Positions 54,837 to 64,000 of a stretch of DNA of 64,000 nucleotides are shown in pieces. A program made the translations under genes and the position numbers. The notes below the pieces were generated by a model. The model was not told the DNA's origin. It saw nothing but the letters and a program-made list of their open reading frames with translations, and made no database searches. Positions within the stretch are counted from its first letter, which is position 1. Each line of letters begins with the position of its first letter. Source of the stretch: Littorina saxatilis. Taxonomy: Eukaryota; Mollusca; Gastropoda; Littorinimorpha; Littorinidae. The DNA lies in the NCBI RefSeq assembly GCF_037325665.1, contig NC_090250.1:41536244-41600243 (forward strand). Reading direction: 5' to 3'.

Positions 54837-57800
54837 AAAGTTCCATGAAGATAATAAATAATCAGTTCGTTATCACAGTATGCAATTAAAGACATGAAAT
54901 CCTCTGTCTGTCTTGTCTAGCTGTCAGTCTATCCTTTACACTACCCTGAAACAACCTTCACTGTTAGACCGAGGACCAAATATTCCTAAAGCTTGTGGAT
55001 GAAGAAAAACACAGTAGTGCACTCACTTTTGACTTCCGGGACATATCTTGATAAAGACTAAACATTTTAAAAATGATTTTTAAAAAGGTCCATATTAGCA
55101 GAAGACTCACCCAGGAAAGGATAGACGGCGCACAAGGAGGCGCCAGAGATGAGCTGACAGAATCCGATGCCCTTGCCCATGTTCTGAAGCCCCACGAACT
55201 CGATGATCAGTACGGGCGCCAGGCAGTTGGCCACGCCCCCGAAGATCCCTTGCAGAACCGCAAGCACCACGAAATGCTCGAATGACGTCATGAAGCGCAC
55301 GAACTGCGTCACCAGAGCCAGAATAACGAAAGAGATGATGATCATGGTGGACACACGCAGGATCTTCAGGTCGGCGATGAAGCCGCACGAGAGACGACAA
55401 AAAAGGTCAAGGCCACCGATAATGCTGAGCAGCAGCGACGCCCTTGTTTCCGAGACGTCATTCTCCTTGGCGAGGGCGGGGAGATAATCCAGGGAGATGT
55501 TGACGAAAGGGGAGACGGTGACGTAAAACATGAGCAGACGAAACGTGGGCCTCTTGAACAGAGAGAAGTCTAACATGAACACCATTTTCTTGGGACACTG
55601 CACCAAGAACGTCAACGCCCTCCTGCAACTACAGGCGGGCTTCTGGTCCTTCCTACCGAAATCCTCTTTCCTGCTCGCCCGGTCCTCCCAAATACCGGAG
55701 TCTACAGACTTGTCGCTGGCGGCCTTTTGTCCTTTCTTACCGTTCCCCGCGGACACCTGGGCGTACAGGTCGGCGGATACGACGTCCAGTGAGGACACGG
55801 ACATGTACTTTATCACGCTGCTCTGGCTGATGGCCTCAAGAATGGTGGGCTGGTGCCGCGACCTCTCGCTCTCCCTCACCCTGATCTGCAGCGGCTTCTC
55901 CGGTGGCTCGGAGTTCGTGCGTTTTCTGAAGGTGGCGGGCTGCAGGCCCAGCTCCGGGGTGCTGTTTGCAAGGGCCGCCAGGTCGCCCTCCAGCGTGTCG
56001 AAGTGCCGGGAGCACATAATCTCAGACATGGACTCTGGCTGCAAGGGGTTGTGAGGTTTTGCGCCCCGGGCGTGTGGCTTTACCCTGGAGTCACTGGAAC
56101 AGTGCAACATGTCAGAGCCACGCGCTGCGTACACTGCACTTGGCTTGAACTCACTCTTCGCCTTTCGGGGAGATACTGTCCGCACCCTGTCCCCCACCTG
56201 CCCCGAAGACACTTCACTCGTCCTGCCTGACCCATTGCCAGTCTGGTCACACGATTCCACCACTATGGAAGGATTCGTTCTAGGTCCTACTGACGTGTCC
56301 CTACCCACACCATTAGACCCAACATGTCTGACGTCCTCGGAATCCGACCTACACACCACTGACGTCACATCACCAGTACTACCAATACCTAAAGCCGCAT
56401 TGTTGGCGTTGGACCGTTGCTGCTGCCGCCGACGGACATGCGATTTGGAGAAGAAAGAGGTGGGTCTGAGAAGCAAGGCAGCGGGAATAGAGTTGAGGCA
56501 GATGCCGCCGTAGAGCAGCAGCGTGCCACTGAGACCGTACTCCTGCAGGAGGAAGGAGACGAGCGGGGGGACGGCCATGTTGCCAATGCTAGCTCCACAC
56601 TTGGCCAGGGAAAGCGCCAGGGAGCGGCGCTGCTTGAAGTATGCCCCGATCAGAACCTCGCCTGGGGAGATTAGCATGGCCATGCCTAACGCTGCAAGAA
56701 CACACAACAGGGTTATATAACATTGATATCAACACAGCACCTCGCCTGGCGATTTCAGCACGGCTGCAATCACACACCATTACATAATAATAATAATAAT
56801 AATAACTGGACATTTTTAAGTGCCTAACCTATAGCTCCAGGCCCTTTACAAAAGAACATATATATATATACAGAATAGAACAATTAAAAGTACAACCTAC
56901 ATTTCTTTACTTTCTTTCTTTATTTGGTGTTTAACGTCGTTTTCAACCGTTCAAGGTTATATCGCGACGGACAACCTACATAAAACAAATTAATCATACA
57001 GACACAAATCACCACATGTACTGTTCACACAATAATCATATATGCAATACACATATATATATACAAACATACACAGCCAACACTCTCAACAATCATAACA
57101 ACTTTATGGGAGAGGAGTATGTGCAGAAACGGAATGAAGAAGACATTAGGCCAGGTTGGTGTAATATTCTGTTAAAAAGAAAGTTTTCAACTGTTGTTTA
57201 AAAGAGCTGAGAGAGGTGCAGTGTCTGACAGAGAAGGGAAGAGAGTTCCAGGGTGGTGGTGCAGCACAACAGAAGCGTCTTGCTCCGTGCTGCTTCCTGC
57301 TGAAGCGCTCAACTTTCAGTAGCCTGGTGTCAGAGGATGAGTGTGCGTGATGGGGTGTATATGTACAGGAGTTCCGAAAGGTACTGAGGGGCACTTCCTG
57401 AGAAGACCTTGAAACACAGACAAGCGACTTTGTACTTGATACGCTGTTCCACCGGCAGTCAGTGGAATGTGTATAGCAGGGGAGTGACATGCTGTGTTTT
57501 CTTTGGCCTAAAGATGATGGGGGCTGCAGCATTTTGAACAGTTTGGAGAGGCTGGGTAACTAACGAAGGATATCCAATCAACAGGGCATTACAATAGTCT
57601 AAACGAGACAATATGCAGGAAGTGACAAGGGTTTTTGTGGCTTCTTCGGTGAGCAAGTGGCGGATGGAGCTGATGCGCCTAATTTCAAGGTAGGCTGCCT
57701 GACATGTTTTTGTGACATGATGTCTCATAGAGAGGTCAGAGTCAAGGTAGAACCCAAGATCTCTGGCCTTCCCTGAGAATGTGACAGATGCTGAGCCTAA

Positions 57801-58107
57801 CTGAATGGCAGATGGAAGACTGTGACGAGAAGAAGAGGTTGAAGAGGCAAACTGCTTCAGTTTTTTTTCGTTAAGTTTAAGTTTGTGTTCATTCATCCAG
57901 TCTTTTACATCAGAAACGCAGTCTTGTAGGGAAGAAACAAGGTCATTGACCTTTTCAGGAGGAGATGCTTGATGAAGCTGTGTATCAGCAATATCAACAC
58001 AGCAATATCAACACAGCAATATCAACACAGCAATATCAACACAGCAATATCAACACAGCAATATCAACACAGCAATATCAACACATAACACGCACAAGCG
58101 CGCATGT

Positions 58108-58167
<60 letters not shown>

Positions 58168-59831
58168 ATCCCCTCCCCCCACTCCACTCACCCAGCAGAA
58201 CGGAGTGTATGCAAATGAGCAGAGTGAGCTCATTGGCCACGGAGGACAAGATGGCGCTGAGTGACATCAACAAGCCGCCCATCAGAACCAGACGACGTGG
58301 TCCGAACCTCGGCAGGAAGACATTCATCACGTACAAACCTGCACGGAACAATTCCACCATTACATACCTCAAATATATTCATAGCAGGGCTAACGTTTGA
58401 CGTCGAAAGTTCCTACAATTTACCAAAACTTTACAGCCATTTTTGGCAGATCTGCCAAACTTTCTTCGTGGTTGGGGGAAGGCCACTGCCAACACTTTTG
58501 TAGATGTTCCAGCAGATTCTTCTTAAAGGTACTGAACTTGTCAAATCCAGGTGCACGGAGCCCCTGGGGCTTTTAGTCATACCTCAGGCAGCTATCCGCT
58601 AGAAGAACTACCAAGTTTCATTGACTTGCACCCAAAGAGTCAAGAACTGCGATTTTTTTACGAATTAATTTCGTACTCGGACCCGGCTGGTCTTGACCTA
58701 TTTTTGGATCTAAATTTAGATCAGGTAGATCACCACATCATGCACAAAAAGACCCGTCACTAGCAAACTATGTCAGACGTCATCATGAGTTTGTGTAAAA
58801 CAAAATCGAGGCCGGAATCACTCAGTTGAATCGAACTCCGACAAAACACCACGTAATAACTAGGTTAATTTATGCACTCGCGTGAACAAGAAACTGTCGA
58901 GCTTCACAGATGTCGTCGTTGGGTAGTTTTGGGTTTGTTTTACTACCATAGGAGGATTTTTGAACTGTAAATGCACTCAGCTGCAACAAAAACGCAAAAC
59001 GAAGGCTGTGAGCTGCACTGTGCCTTTAAAACAAATAATAGCAACTGCTATAGTGGTAACCAAAGGAGGATATAGTACGTATTATGATTTTAAGAATGAA
59101 AATTGCCCAGCTGCATGTTCAGAGGTTGTCGTTGTTTTCGAAAAGAGATTTGTTCCGTACAGCTCTCAATTTCTATTGTCAATATCAAGGGAGCTTACCT
59201 CCCTCTTGTACTTGATTTCCACAAACGATCGACATTTGACTCAGAAAGAACTATCGTGCAAGCAACTTAAAGCCAATATTATTAAACTGGCCTTGACACT
59301 GAAGGATAAGAGACGTAGCCGAAGCGAACACTTATAAGCTAAATGTTATTAGCTGAATTAGTTCGAAAAAAAAGTTTGGTTAAAAGTGTATGATCGCACT
59401 AGAGCAATTTTAAAGTGTTTTGTTTTTGTCCTTCATTTTTCGGCCAGATTGTTTCCCCAGTGCAGGCAACAATCCAACAACCAGCCAACCTATACAAAGT
59501 CATTGCGAACTTCGAATTTAACCGGCCTTCAGCAGTTAAACGTGATCAAATTCCTGAGTGCAGCGCTCGTCAGCACCCCTCACCAAACATCCCCGACCCA
59601 CCCATACCCCCCCCCCCACCCCCCACCCCCCTCCCATCGTACAACCCCCGTCCCATCAGCTGGCATAGAAAAGAAGGATGTTCTGACCACAGAGGCTGAA
59701 GATGCCTGCTCTGATGGAGAAGAGAAGGGCGGTGTGTGTGGCGGGTGCGTTGAACTTTCTCAGCAGTTCCACGAAGAACAACCCGCTGGACTTGAGGTAC
59801 CCGGACAGCAGCACGAAGTTCGTGAACATTC
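54401..59831 (-). CDS. Monocarboxylate transporter-like protein (SLC16 family), 5' exon(s) not found
   Basis: A membrane carrier of the major facilitator superfamily, presumably moving small monocarboxylates or related solutes with protons. Exons, in order: 59688-59831, 58192-58338, 55111-56691, 54401-54603; all borders are GT/AG and all junctions split a Gly or Ala codon after its first base. About 690 residues are covered. Seen: helix 1 end (SGLFFVELLRKF), helices 2-3 (GPRRLVLMGGLLMSLSAILS), helix 4-5 signature (YFKQRRSLALSLAKCGASIG), helix 7-8 with SETRASLLLSIIGGLDLFCR, and C-terminal GYIRDTTGSYALVYHTIGCG. A cytoplasmic loop of about 290 residues between helices 6 and 7 is far longer than usual; Ser/Arg-rich, so perhaps regulatory. 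The N-terminal exon with the family's conserved [D/E]GGWGW-like motif is missing, likely right of 59831 beyond the LINE cluster or outside the window. Confidence 0.88.
54754..54832. repeat. (CT)n microsatellite
   Basis: Uninterrupted CT run in the last intron of the SLC16 gene. Confidence 0.95.
56787..57985 (-). mobile_element. 5'-truncated CR1/L2-like LINE in an SLC16 intron
   Basis: Minus strand: DVKDWMNEHKLKLNEKKLK, KARDLGFYLDSDLSMRHHV, SSIRHLLTEEATKTLVTSCI and LSRLDYCNALLIGYPS parallel the thumb region of the 1180 LINE but at lower identity, so a different family. At least one frameshift lies near 57470. It ends in CCAGTTATTATTATTATT. Truncated just after the catalytic block (DTQLHQ). 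Confidence 0.88.
56902..56970 (-). mobile_element. 69-bp SINE-tail insertion with 10-bp duplication
   Basis: TTTATTTGGTGTTTAACGTC to ATATCGCGACGG, flanked by ACAACCTACA at 56892-56901 and 56971-56980. Inserted into the LINE's 3' region. Confidence 0.9.
57985..58165. repeat. 14-bp tandem repeat and (CA)n
   Basis: Seven to eight units of CAGCAATATCAACA at 57985-58085, then (CA)n at 58111-58165. It abuts the truncated 5' end of the LINE. Confidence 0.95.
58525..59028. mobile_element. MITE-like element with TTAAAGG termini
   Basis: The left end TTAAAGGTACTGAAC and the reverse complement of the right end TTAAAGGCACAGTGC are related. About 500 bp, no coding capacity; the 70-residue frame at 58551-58763 has no family signature. 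Confidence 0.6.
59029..59687. other. Intron of the SLC16 gene; no further feature
   Basis: A 125-residue plus frame (58960-59337) starts inside the MITE and has no recognised motif. A C-rich run lies at 59608-59632. Confidence 0.45.
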
Positions 59832-60209
59832 CTGGGGAGCGATCATACAGTCAAAGTCTTAAGACCGAGTTCATTTACACCCTTGCACAGTCACAACACA
59901 GTCAGTCTTAACATATAATAAAAACATTTCTGTAATTGATTAGACACTTCTGCTATAGCACATGCGATGAGCTTGACCGCATTGCTATCCAATTTTACAA
60001 TTTTAGAAAACTACAGAGAGTTATAAATAAATGAACAAAAACTCATGTGATTTTGTTTTTTTGTTTATGCAGCCTGGTACACTTAATCAGAGAGATGAAG
60101 AGAAATCACCAGAGAGAGGGGGAGAGAGAGGGGGGGGGGGCAGACAGACAGAAAGACAGACTGTAAGAGACATACATAGAGAGAAAAACAGACAGTCAGA
60201 ATAAGAGAG
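59832..60209. other. No gene recognised
   Basis: Probable SLC16 intron; GA-rich patch at 60100-60200 containing the target-site copy (60187-60209) of the L1-like LINE. Confidence 0.45.
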
Positions 60210-60679
60210 TTTTGTTTTTCTTTTTTTTTAACCGCAGTTGCATGCAGGTTTGCTACTACAATTATTTTTTGCCTTATTTTTTTTTTTTTTCTTCGTGTGT
60301 GGCTTGGAGCAAACCTTCTTCATAGGTCTTTTCTTTTCTCAGTCAAATGTGTGCATTTTTAAATCAACAAACTTTATCAGTAAACTAATATGTTTAAGTA
60401 AATAAATAAAAATAATCATAACATAAATTTATTCCTAATGTTCAGCTCAGTTTCCAATAATACACCCAAATCTAACTTTTTCCCATATTTAAATTTTCCA
60501 ATGGTCATTTTGGTGATTAAAATACAATAATTCACAAAATAAATATAATCATTTTTCAAACTTTCCCTAAAATAACCCAAAAATACATTTTCTTCATTCA
60601 AAATAATGGCAACATGTATTTTCTTGTAAACAAAATCTTTACATATTTTCCAACCCTTCATCACCTCTTGGCAACTAAA

Positions 60680-62183
60680 CACGCGGACACAGATCTTAAA
60701 TGCAGACTTAGCCAAAATTGCACACTGGGCGGAAAAATGGAAAGTTAATTTCAATAATTTAAAAACAGATTTGATGACCTTTTCTGGAAATAGAATGCCT
60801 GAAACCCTTCCTCTTGTATTTGATGGAACAATTCTGAGAGAAAACCACGTTCACAAACATCTTGGTGTACTGATTCAGAGCGACTGCAAATGGGAATCAC
60901 ATGTTCAGTCAATTATATCTAAAGTACGTGTTCTTCTCTCATGTTTTCGGTCCTATAAGTATCGCCTTAGCCGAAAGGCACTTGAACTTATGTATAAATC
61001 TTTTATTATTCCCCATTTTGATTTTTCTGACGTCATTTGGGATAACTGTTCTGACAGATTAGCTACTTTATTAGAAAACTTGCATCTTGATGCCATAAGA
61101 ACCATTATAGGTGCAGTTCGTGGCACGAGTCACCAAAAATTGTACGATGAATCAGGATTTACAACACTGAAGGAGAGGCGAAAAAGACACAAATTGATTT
61201 TGTATTTCAAATTAGTTAATGCACGCGTGCCACCATTCTTACTAGAACGTCTGCCTCCTCTCGTTGCTTCTGTGAACCCTTACCATAGACGAAGACCACT
61301 TGACAGACAGACTCCCCACTCTCGAACTGAATTGTATAAAAAGTCATTTTTTCTGTCTTCGACTTCCCTGTGGAATGAGCTTCCAGATACTGTAAAACAA
61401 CTTGATTCTATTGGGTTATTTAAAAAACGTATTAGTTCTGATGATTCTGTTGTTCCCTCGTATAGATACACATCTGATCGAAAATCAGAAATTATCCATT
61501 GCAGACTGAGATTGAGGATCAGCAATCTAAATAGTGATCTATTTGACAGACATTTAATTCCCGACCCGTCATGCACTTGTGGTTATCGTGTTGAAAATGC
61601 GGAGCACTATATTTTTCATTGCCCCTTATCTCTTCAAATACGTGAAGTCACCTTGTCAACACTGCCCAACTATGATTTGCTAACCGCTGATGATTTTCTG
61701 TATGGCAATAGAGACAAGTCAGACAGCGAAAATGCATTGATATTTGACCAGTTATTCAGGTTTATCTTATTAAGCAAACGTTTTGAATAATGAATGCATT
61801 TATCTCATCCATGTTCGAAACGACCATGTGCAGTACTGTTTACATTTCCTTGTTCTGGTAGTATTCTATTTTCAACCATGTGGAAGTCATTGTATGCGTG
61901 TGTGTGCGAGTGAGTGTGCGAGCGCGTGCGAGTACTGTTGTTAGTTTAGCATTGGTTTTTTTTTCTTTTGTTTTTTGTTTCCTTTTATTGTTACATGTTT
62001 GTCTACCATAATTTACCATTATTATTTTGACATTATTTCAAATTTGTTATATTAAAATCGTCCGCCAAATTTCATTTGCTTTTAAGAGTACGCTTATAAG
62101 CCTAGCTTGTTGTGCTCCATGTTCCTTATTTCATGTATGCGGTAATAGTACCAATGGAATTTATTGAATAAACTTGTTTAAAC
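60680..62183 (+). mobile_element. 5'-truncated non-LTR retrotransposon nested in the L1-like LINE
   Basis: Duplication CAACTAAA at 60672-60679 and 62184-62191. An open frame (60771-61790, 339 residues, preceded in frame by an upstream part starting near 60690) covers the C-terminal half of a Jockey/I-type polyprotein: HKHLGVLIQSDCKWESHVQS, SFIIPHFDFSDVIWDNCSDR, and a final Cys-His knuckle (CTCGYRVENAEHYIFHC). No stop interrupts this part, suggesting a young insertion. About 390 bp of 3' untranslated sequence follow. Confidence 0.88.
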
Positions 62184-63065
62184 CAACTAAAAAAGAAATG
62201 TTCAAGGGTGTCTAATTCATTACAAAATTCACATTTATTCGATGTTCGTAATCCCATTTTGTTTAATAAAATATTGGTTGGATATATTCTATGTAATAAT
62301 TTCCAGTGCAGCAGACGTAATCTTTCTTCTTTTGTGCTGTTAACAGCCAATAACCAGTTTCTCTTATCCAAATCTACATTATGTTTTCGTTTCCAAAAAT
62401 CACAGGCACCCGGAATCTGGACATCAAGATCAACTAAACATGCTCTAATAAACTTTGCTGTTATATTTCCACCATTAATAATGAAATCCTGCAATGTACA
62501 ATATTGATATGGTAATGTGTCAGTACGTCTGGATTTAAGTGCTGTGCATAATGCCTGTGCATAATGCATTATATTCAAACTGTCTGGATGGTGTATAACC
62601 CACTTTTTCACATAAATCTTCAAAAGAAATAATAATACCATTTTCATTCATGACATCCTTTACAAATGAGATATTATGTTTTATAAAATCTTTAAACAAA
62701 ATAGGCATTTATGTTTAAATTGAATATTCATATTGTTCCAAATGCATTGGTCCTTCAAATGTACTGGTTCAAAATTATACTTTTCACAGAAAAAACTTTT
62801 ATTGTCAAGCCAAGTTAATAACACTTGTTTCCAAAACAATGATCTGCAACTATTGAGGCCATTCATCGTTTTCGAAGATGCATTTGAGTCAAAGCACGAT
62901 AAACCAATGCCCCGACATGCCAGACAATATCTTGGAATAACAGACCAATACTTTTGTGTGGAGTTATGCAAATTAACAAGCCAGGAAATCATAAATGAGT
63001 TGTGCATATCTACTACGTTTATCATATTCAAACCACCATAATCTTTTTCTTTACACATAACTGTT

Positions 63066-63273
63066 AGTTGAGGGCGCCCCCCCCCCTCCCCGAAAAATGT
63101 TGATAAAAACAGGAAAATGGGATGATTATGTAATCATGAGAATACTACGTATTTTATATTTTGTAATACGTATGATTATGTAAGCATGAGAATACTACGT
63201 ATTTTATATTTTGTAAGCGCCTAGGGCTATATTTAGATTAGGCGCACAAATGTTCATAATAATAATAATAATA
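63066..63273 (+). mobile_element. 208-bp retroposon tail nested in the L1-like LINE
   Basis: Duplication ATAACTGTT at 63057-63065 and 63274-63282. It contains a poly-C run, two near-identical 50-bp direct repeats (GATTATGTAAGCATGAGAAT…) and a 3' end GGCGCACAAATGTTC(ATA)n typical of CR1/L2-type tails. Confidence 0.88.
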
Positions 63274-63534
63274 ATAACTGTTCGTCTTACTTTTTCAAAT
63301 GCGCGCGTATTTGAATACTTTTTCTTCCAAATAAACCTAAACAAAATGGAATTAATATGGTGTAACACATGATGAGGTACTGCCAACAGACAGTCAGAAT
63401 AAGAGAGAGTTAGAAAAGGAGGAAGAGAGGTAAGAGAGGGAGAGTGAGATAGAGATGTAGAGACAGAGTATGTCTGAAACAAAGAAGAAGAAAAAACGAA
63501 AATTACACAATGAAAGAATATGTTAGATTCCATT

Positions 63535-63956
63535 CAGGGGCGGATTCAGGGGTTTCCGGAACCCCCCCCCCCCCCCCCCCCCAGCCTAAAAAAAAAATGT
63601 ATGTAAGAGAAAAAAGGAAGAAATAAATAAATTTGAAAATAAAGAAGACCTGATGCTCAGATTGCACCAGATTGCTCCATTTTCCTTGATTTTGGGTAAT
63701 TTATTGGCTCAGGTATCCCAATCGGTCAATTGCCAATATTGGGATATAAATTTGTCTTCTTACATTTACTTTTTGGAAGGTGTATTAGGATAAGTTTCTT
63801 GGCTTAGATTGCACCAGATTGCTCCATTTTCCTGTTTTTATCAACATTTTTCGGGGAGGGGGGGGGGGGGCGCCCTCAACTAAGCGCTTCGTGTCGTCGA
63901 ATTATCCCTAAACGAAATTTGGAACCCTCCCATAAAAATGATGTGATCCGCCCCTG
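63535..63956. mobile_element. MITE with CAGGGGCGGAT termini
   Basis: Begins CAGGGGCGGATTCAGGGG and ends GATCCGCCCCTG; CCATT is repeated on both sides (63530-63534, 63957-63961). Contains C- and G-runs and repeated CAGATTGCACCAGATTGCTC. A one-ended relative is at 18480. Confidence 0.9.
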
Positions 63957-64000
63957 CCATTCACGTGTACGTATGATTATGTAAGCATGAGGGGAGACGA

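Larger units (their letters stand above)
60210..63384 (-). mobile_element. 5'-truncated L1/Tx1-like LINE with two nested insertions
   Basis: A 23-bp duplication (starts AACAGACAGTCAGAATAAGA) at 60187-60209 and 63385-63407 brackets the element; its A-rich tail is at the left end. Minus-strand coding runs from INSILFRFIWKKKYSNTRAF (about 63390) through GGLNMINVVDMHNSFMISWL, RLLHWKLLHRIYPTNILLNK, the zinc knuckle CEFCNELDTLEHFFFSC and a C-terminal VNYCILITKMTIGKFKYGKK (ends 60416). Removing the inserts at 60680-62183 and 63066-63273 with one copy of their duplications restores the same frame across both sites. The reverse transcriptase and endonuclease are lost. Confidence 0.88.

Noticed and set aside
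58960-59337. 125-residue plus-strand protein in an SLC16 intron
   Set aside because: Starts inside a MITE-like element, has no recognisable motif or splice context and opposes the host gene.
60416-60754. A separate 112-residue gene on the minus strand
   Set aside because: It is the C-terminus of the L1-like LINE, separated from the rest by the inserted LINE at 60680-62183.

Overview
The window is an animal nuclear sequence dominated by mobile elements. Spliced genes, several tRNA-derived SINE families with A and B boxes, CR1/L2-like and L1-like LINEs, Helitrons and very long CA/GA/TTG microsatellites fit a lophotrochozoan. The SINE 3' tails and overall texture suggest a gastropod mollusc; this is inference, not proven here.

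The main architectural feature is a direct duplication. Bases 1-16253 are colinear with 29531-53503 and nearly identical, with some 13.3 kb between them. The left limit lies outside the window. The copies differ chiefly by presence or absence of whole insertions, so exact empty sites can be read for several elements: two canonical Helitrons (A|T sites), three Helentron-like elements (T-run sites), a SINE, a LINE tail and a short 4-bp-TSD repeat. This could be a real tandem duplication or two haplotypes assembled in series.

Layout. 1-522: end of an integrase-bearing TIR transposon. 1180-3263: CR1/L2-like LINE. 3779-5977: old Helentron-like element holding an intact Tc1-like transposon. 6609-11708: SINEs, a Helitron and three Helentron-like elements. 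12115-13985: 58-bp satellite. 14763-16580: foldback, SINE, MITE and LINE fragment. 16861-17220: 68-bp satellite. 17.3-21.4 kb: MITEs and anonymous sequence. 21408-26405: a partly recognised secreted PAN/galectin gene. 26717-30008: a TIR transposon with an intron-containing KRBA2-like integrase gene (710 aa predicted). 30125-53503: the right duplication copy, whose satellite is split by a LINE tail with a 1.35-kb unknown insert and by a 4.35-kb insert with 7-bp flanking duplication that carries a four-exon THAP-domain gene. 54401-59831: four exons of an SLC16/monocarboxylate-transporter gene on the minus strand. 60210-63384: an L1-like LINE with two further retroelements nested in it. 63535-63956: a MITE.

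Only two or three host loci are supported: the PAN/galectin gene, the SLC16 gene and, if it is not transposon-borne, the THAP gene. No rRNA, true tRNA gene, CRISPR array or LTR/viral element was recognised.
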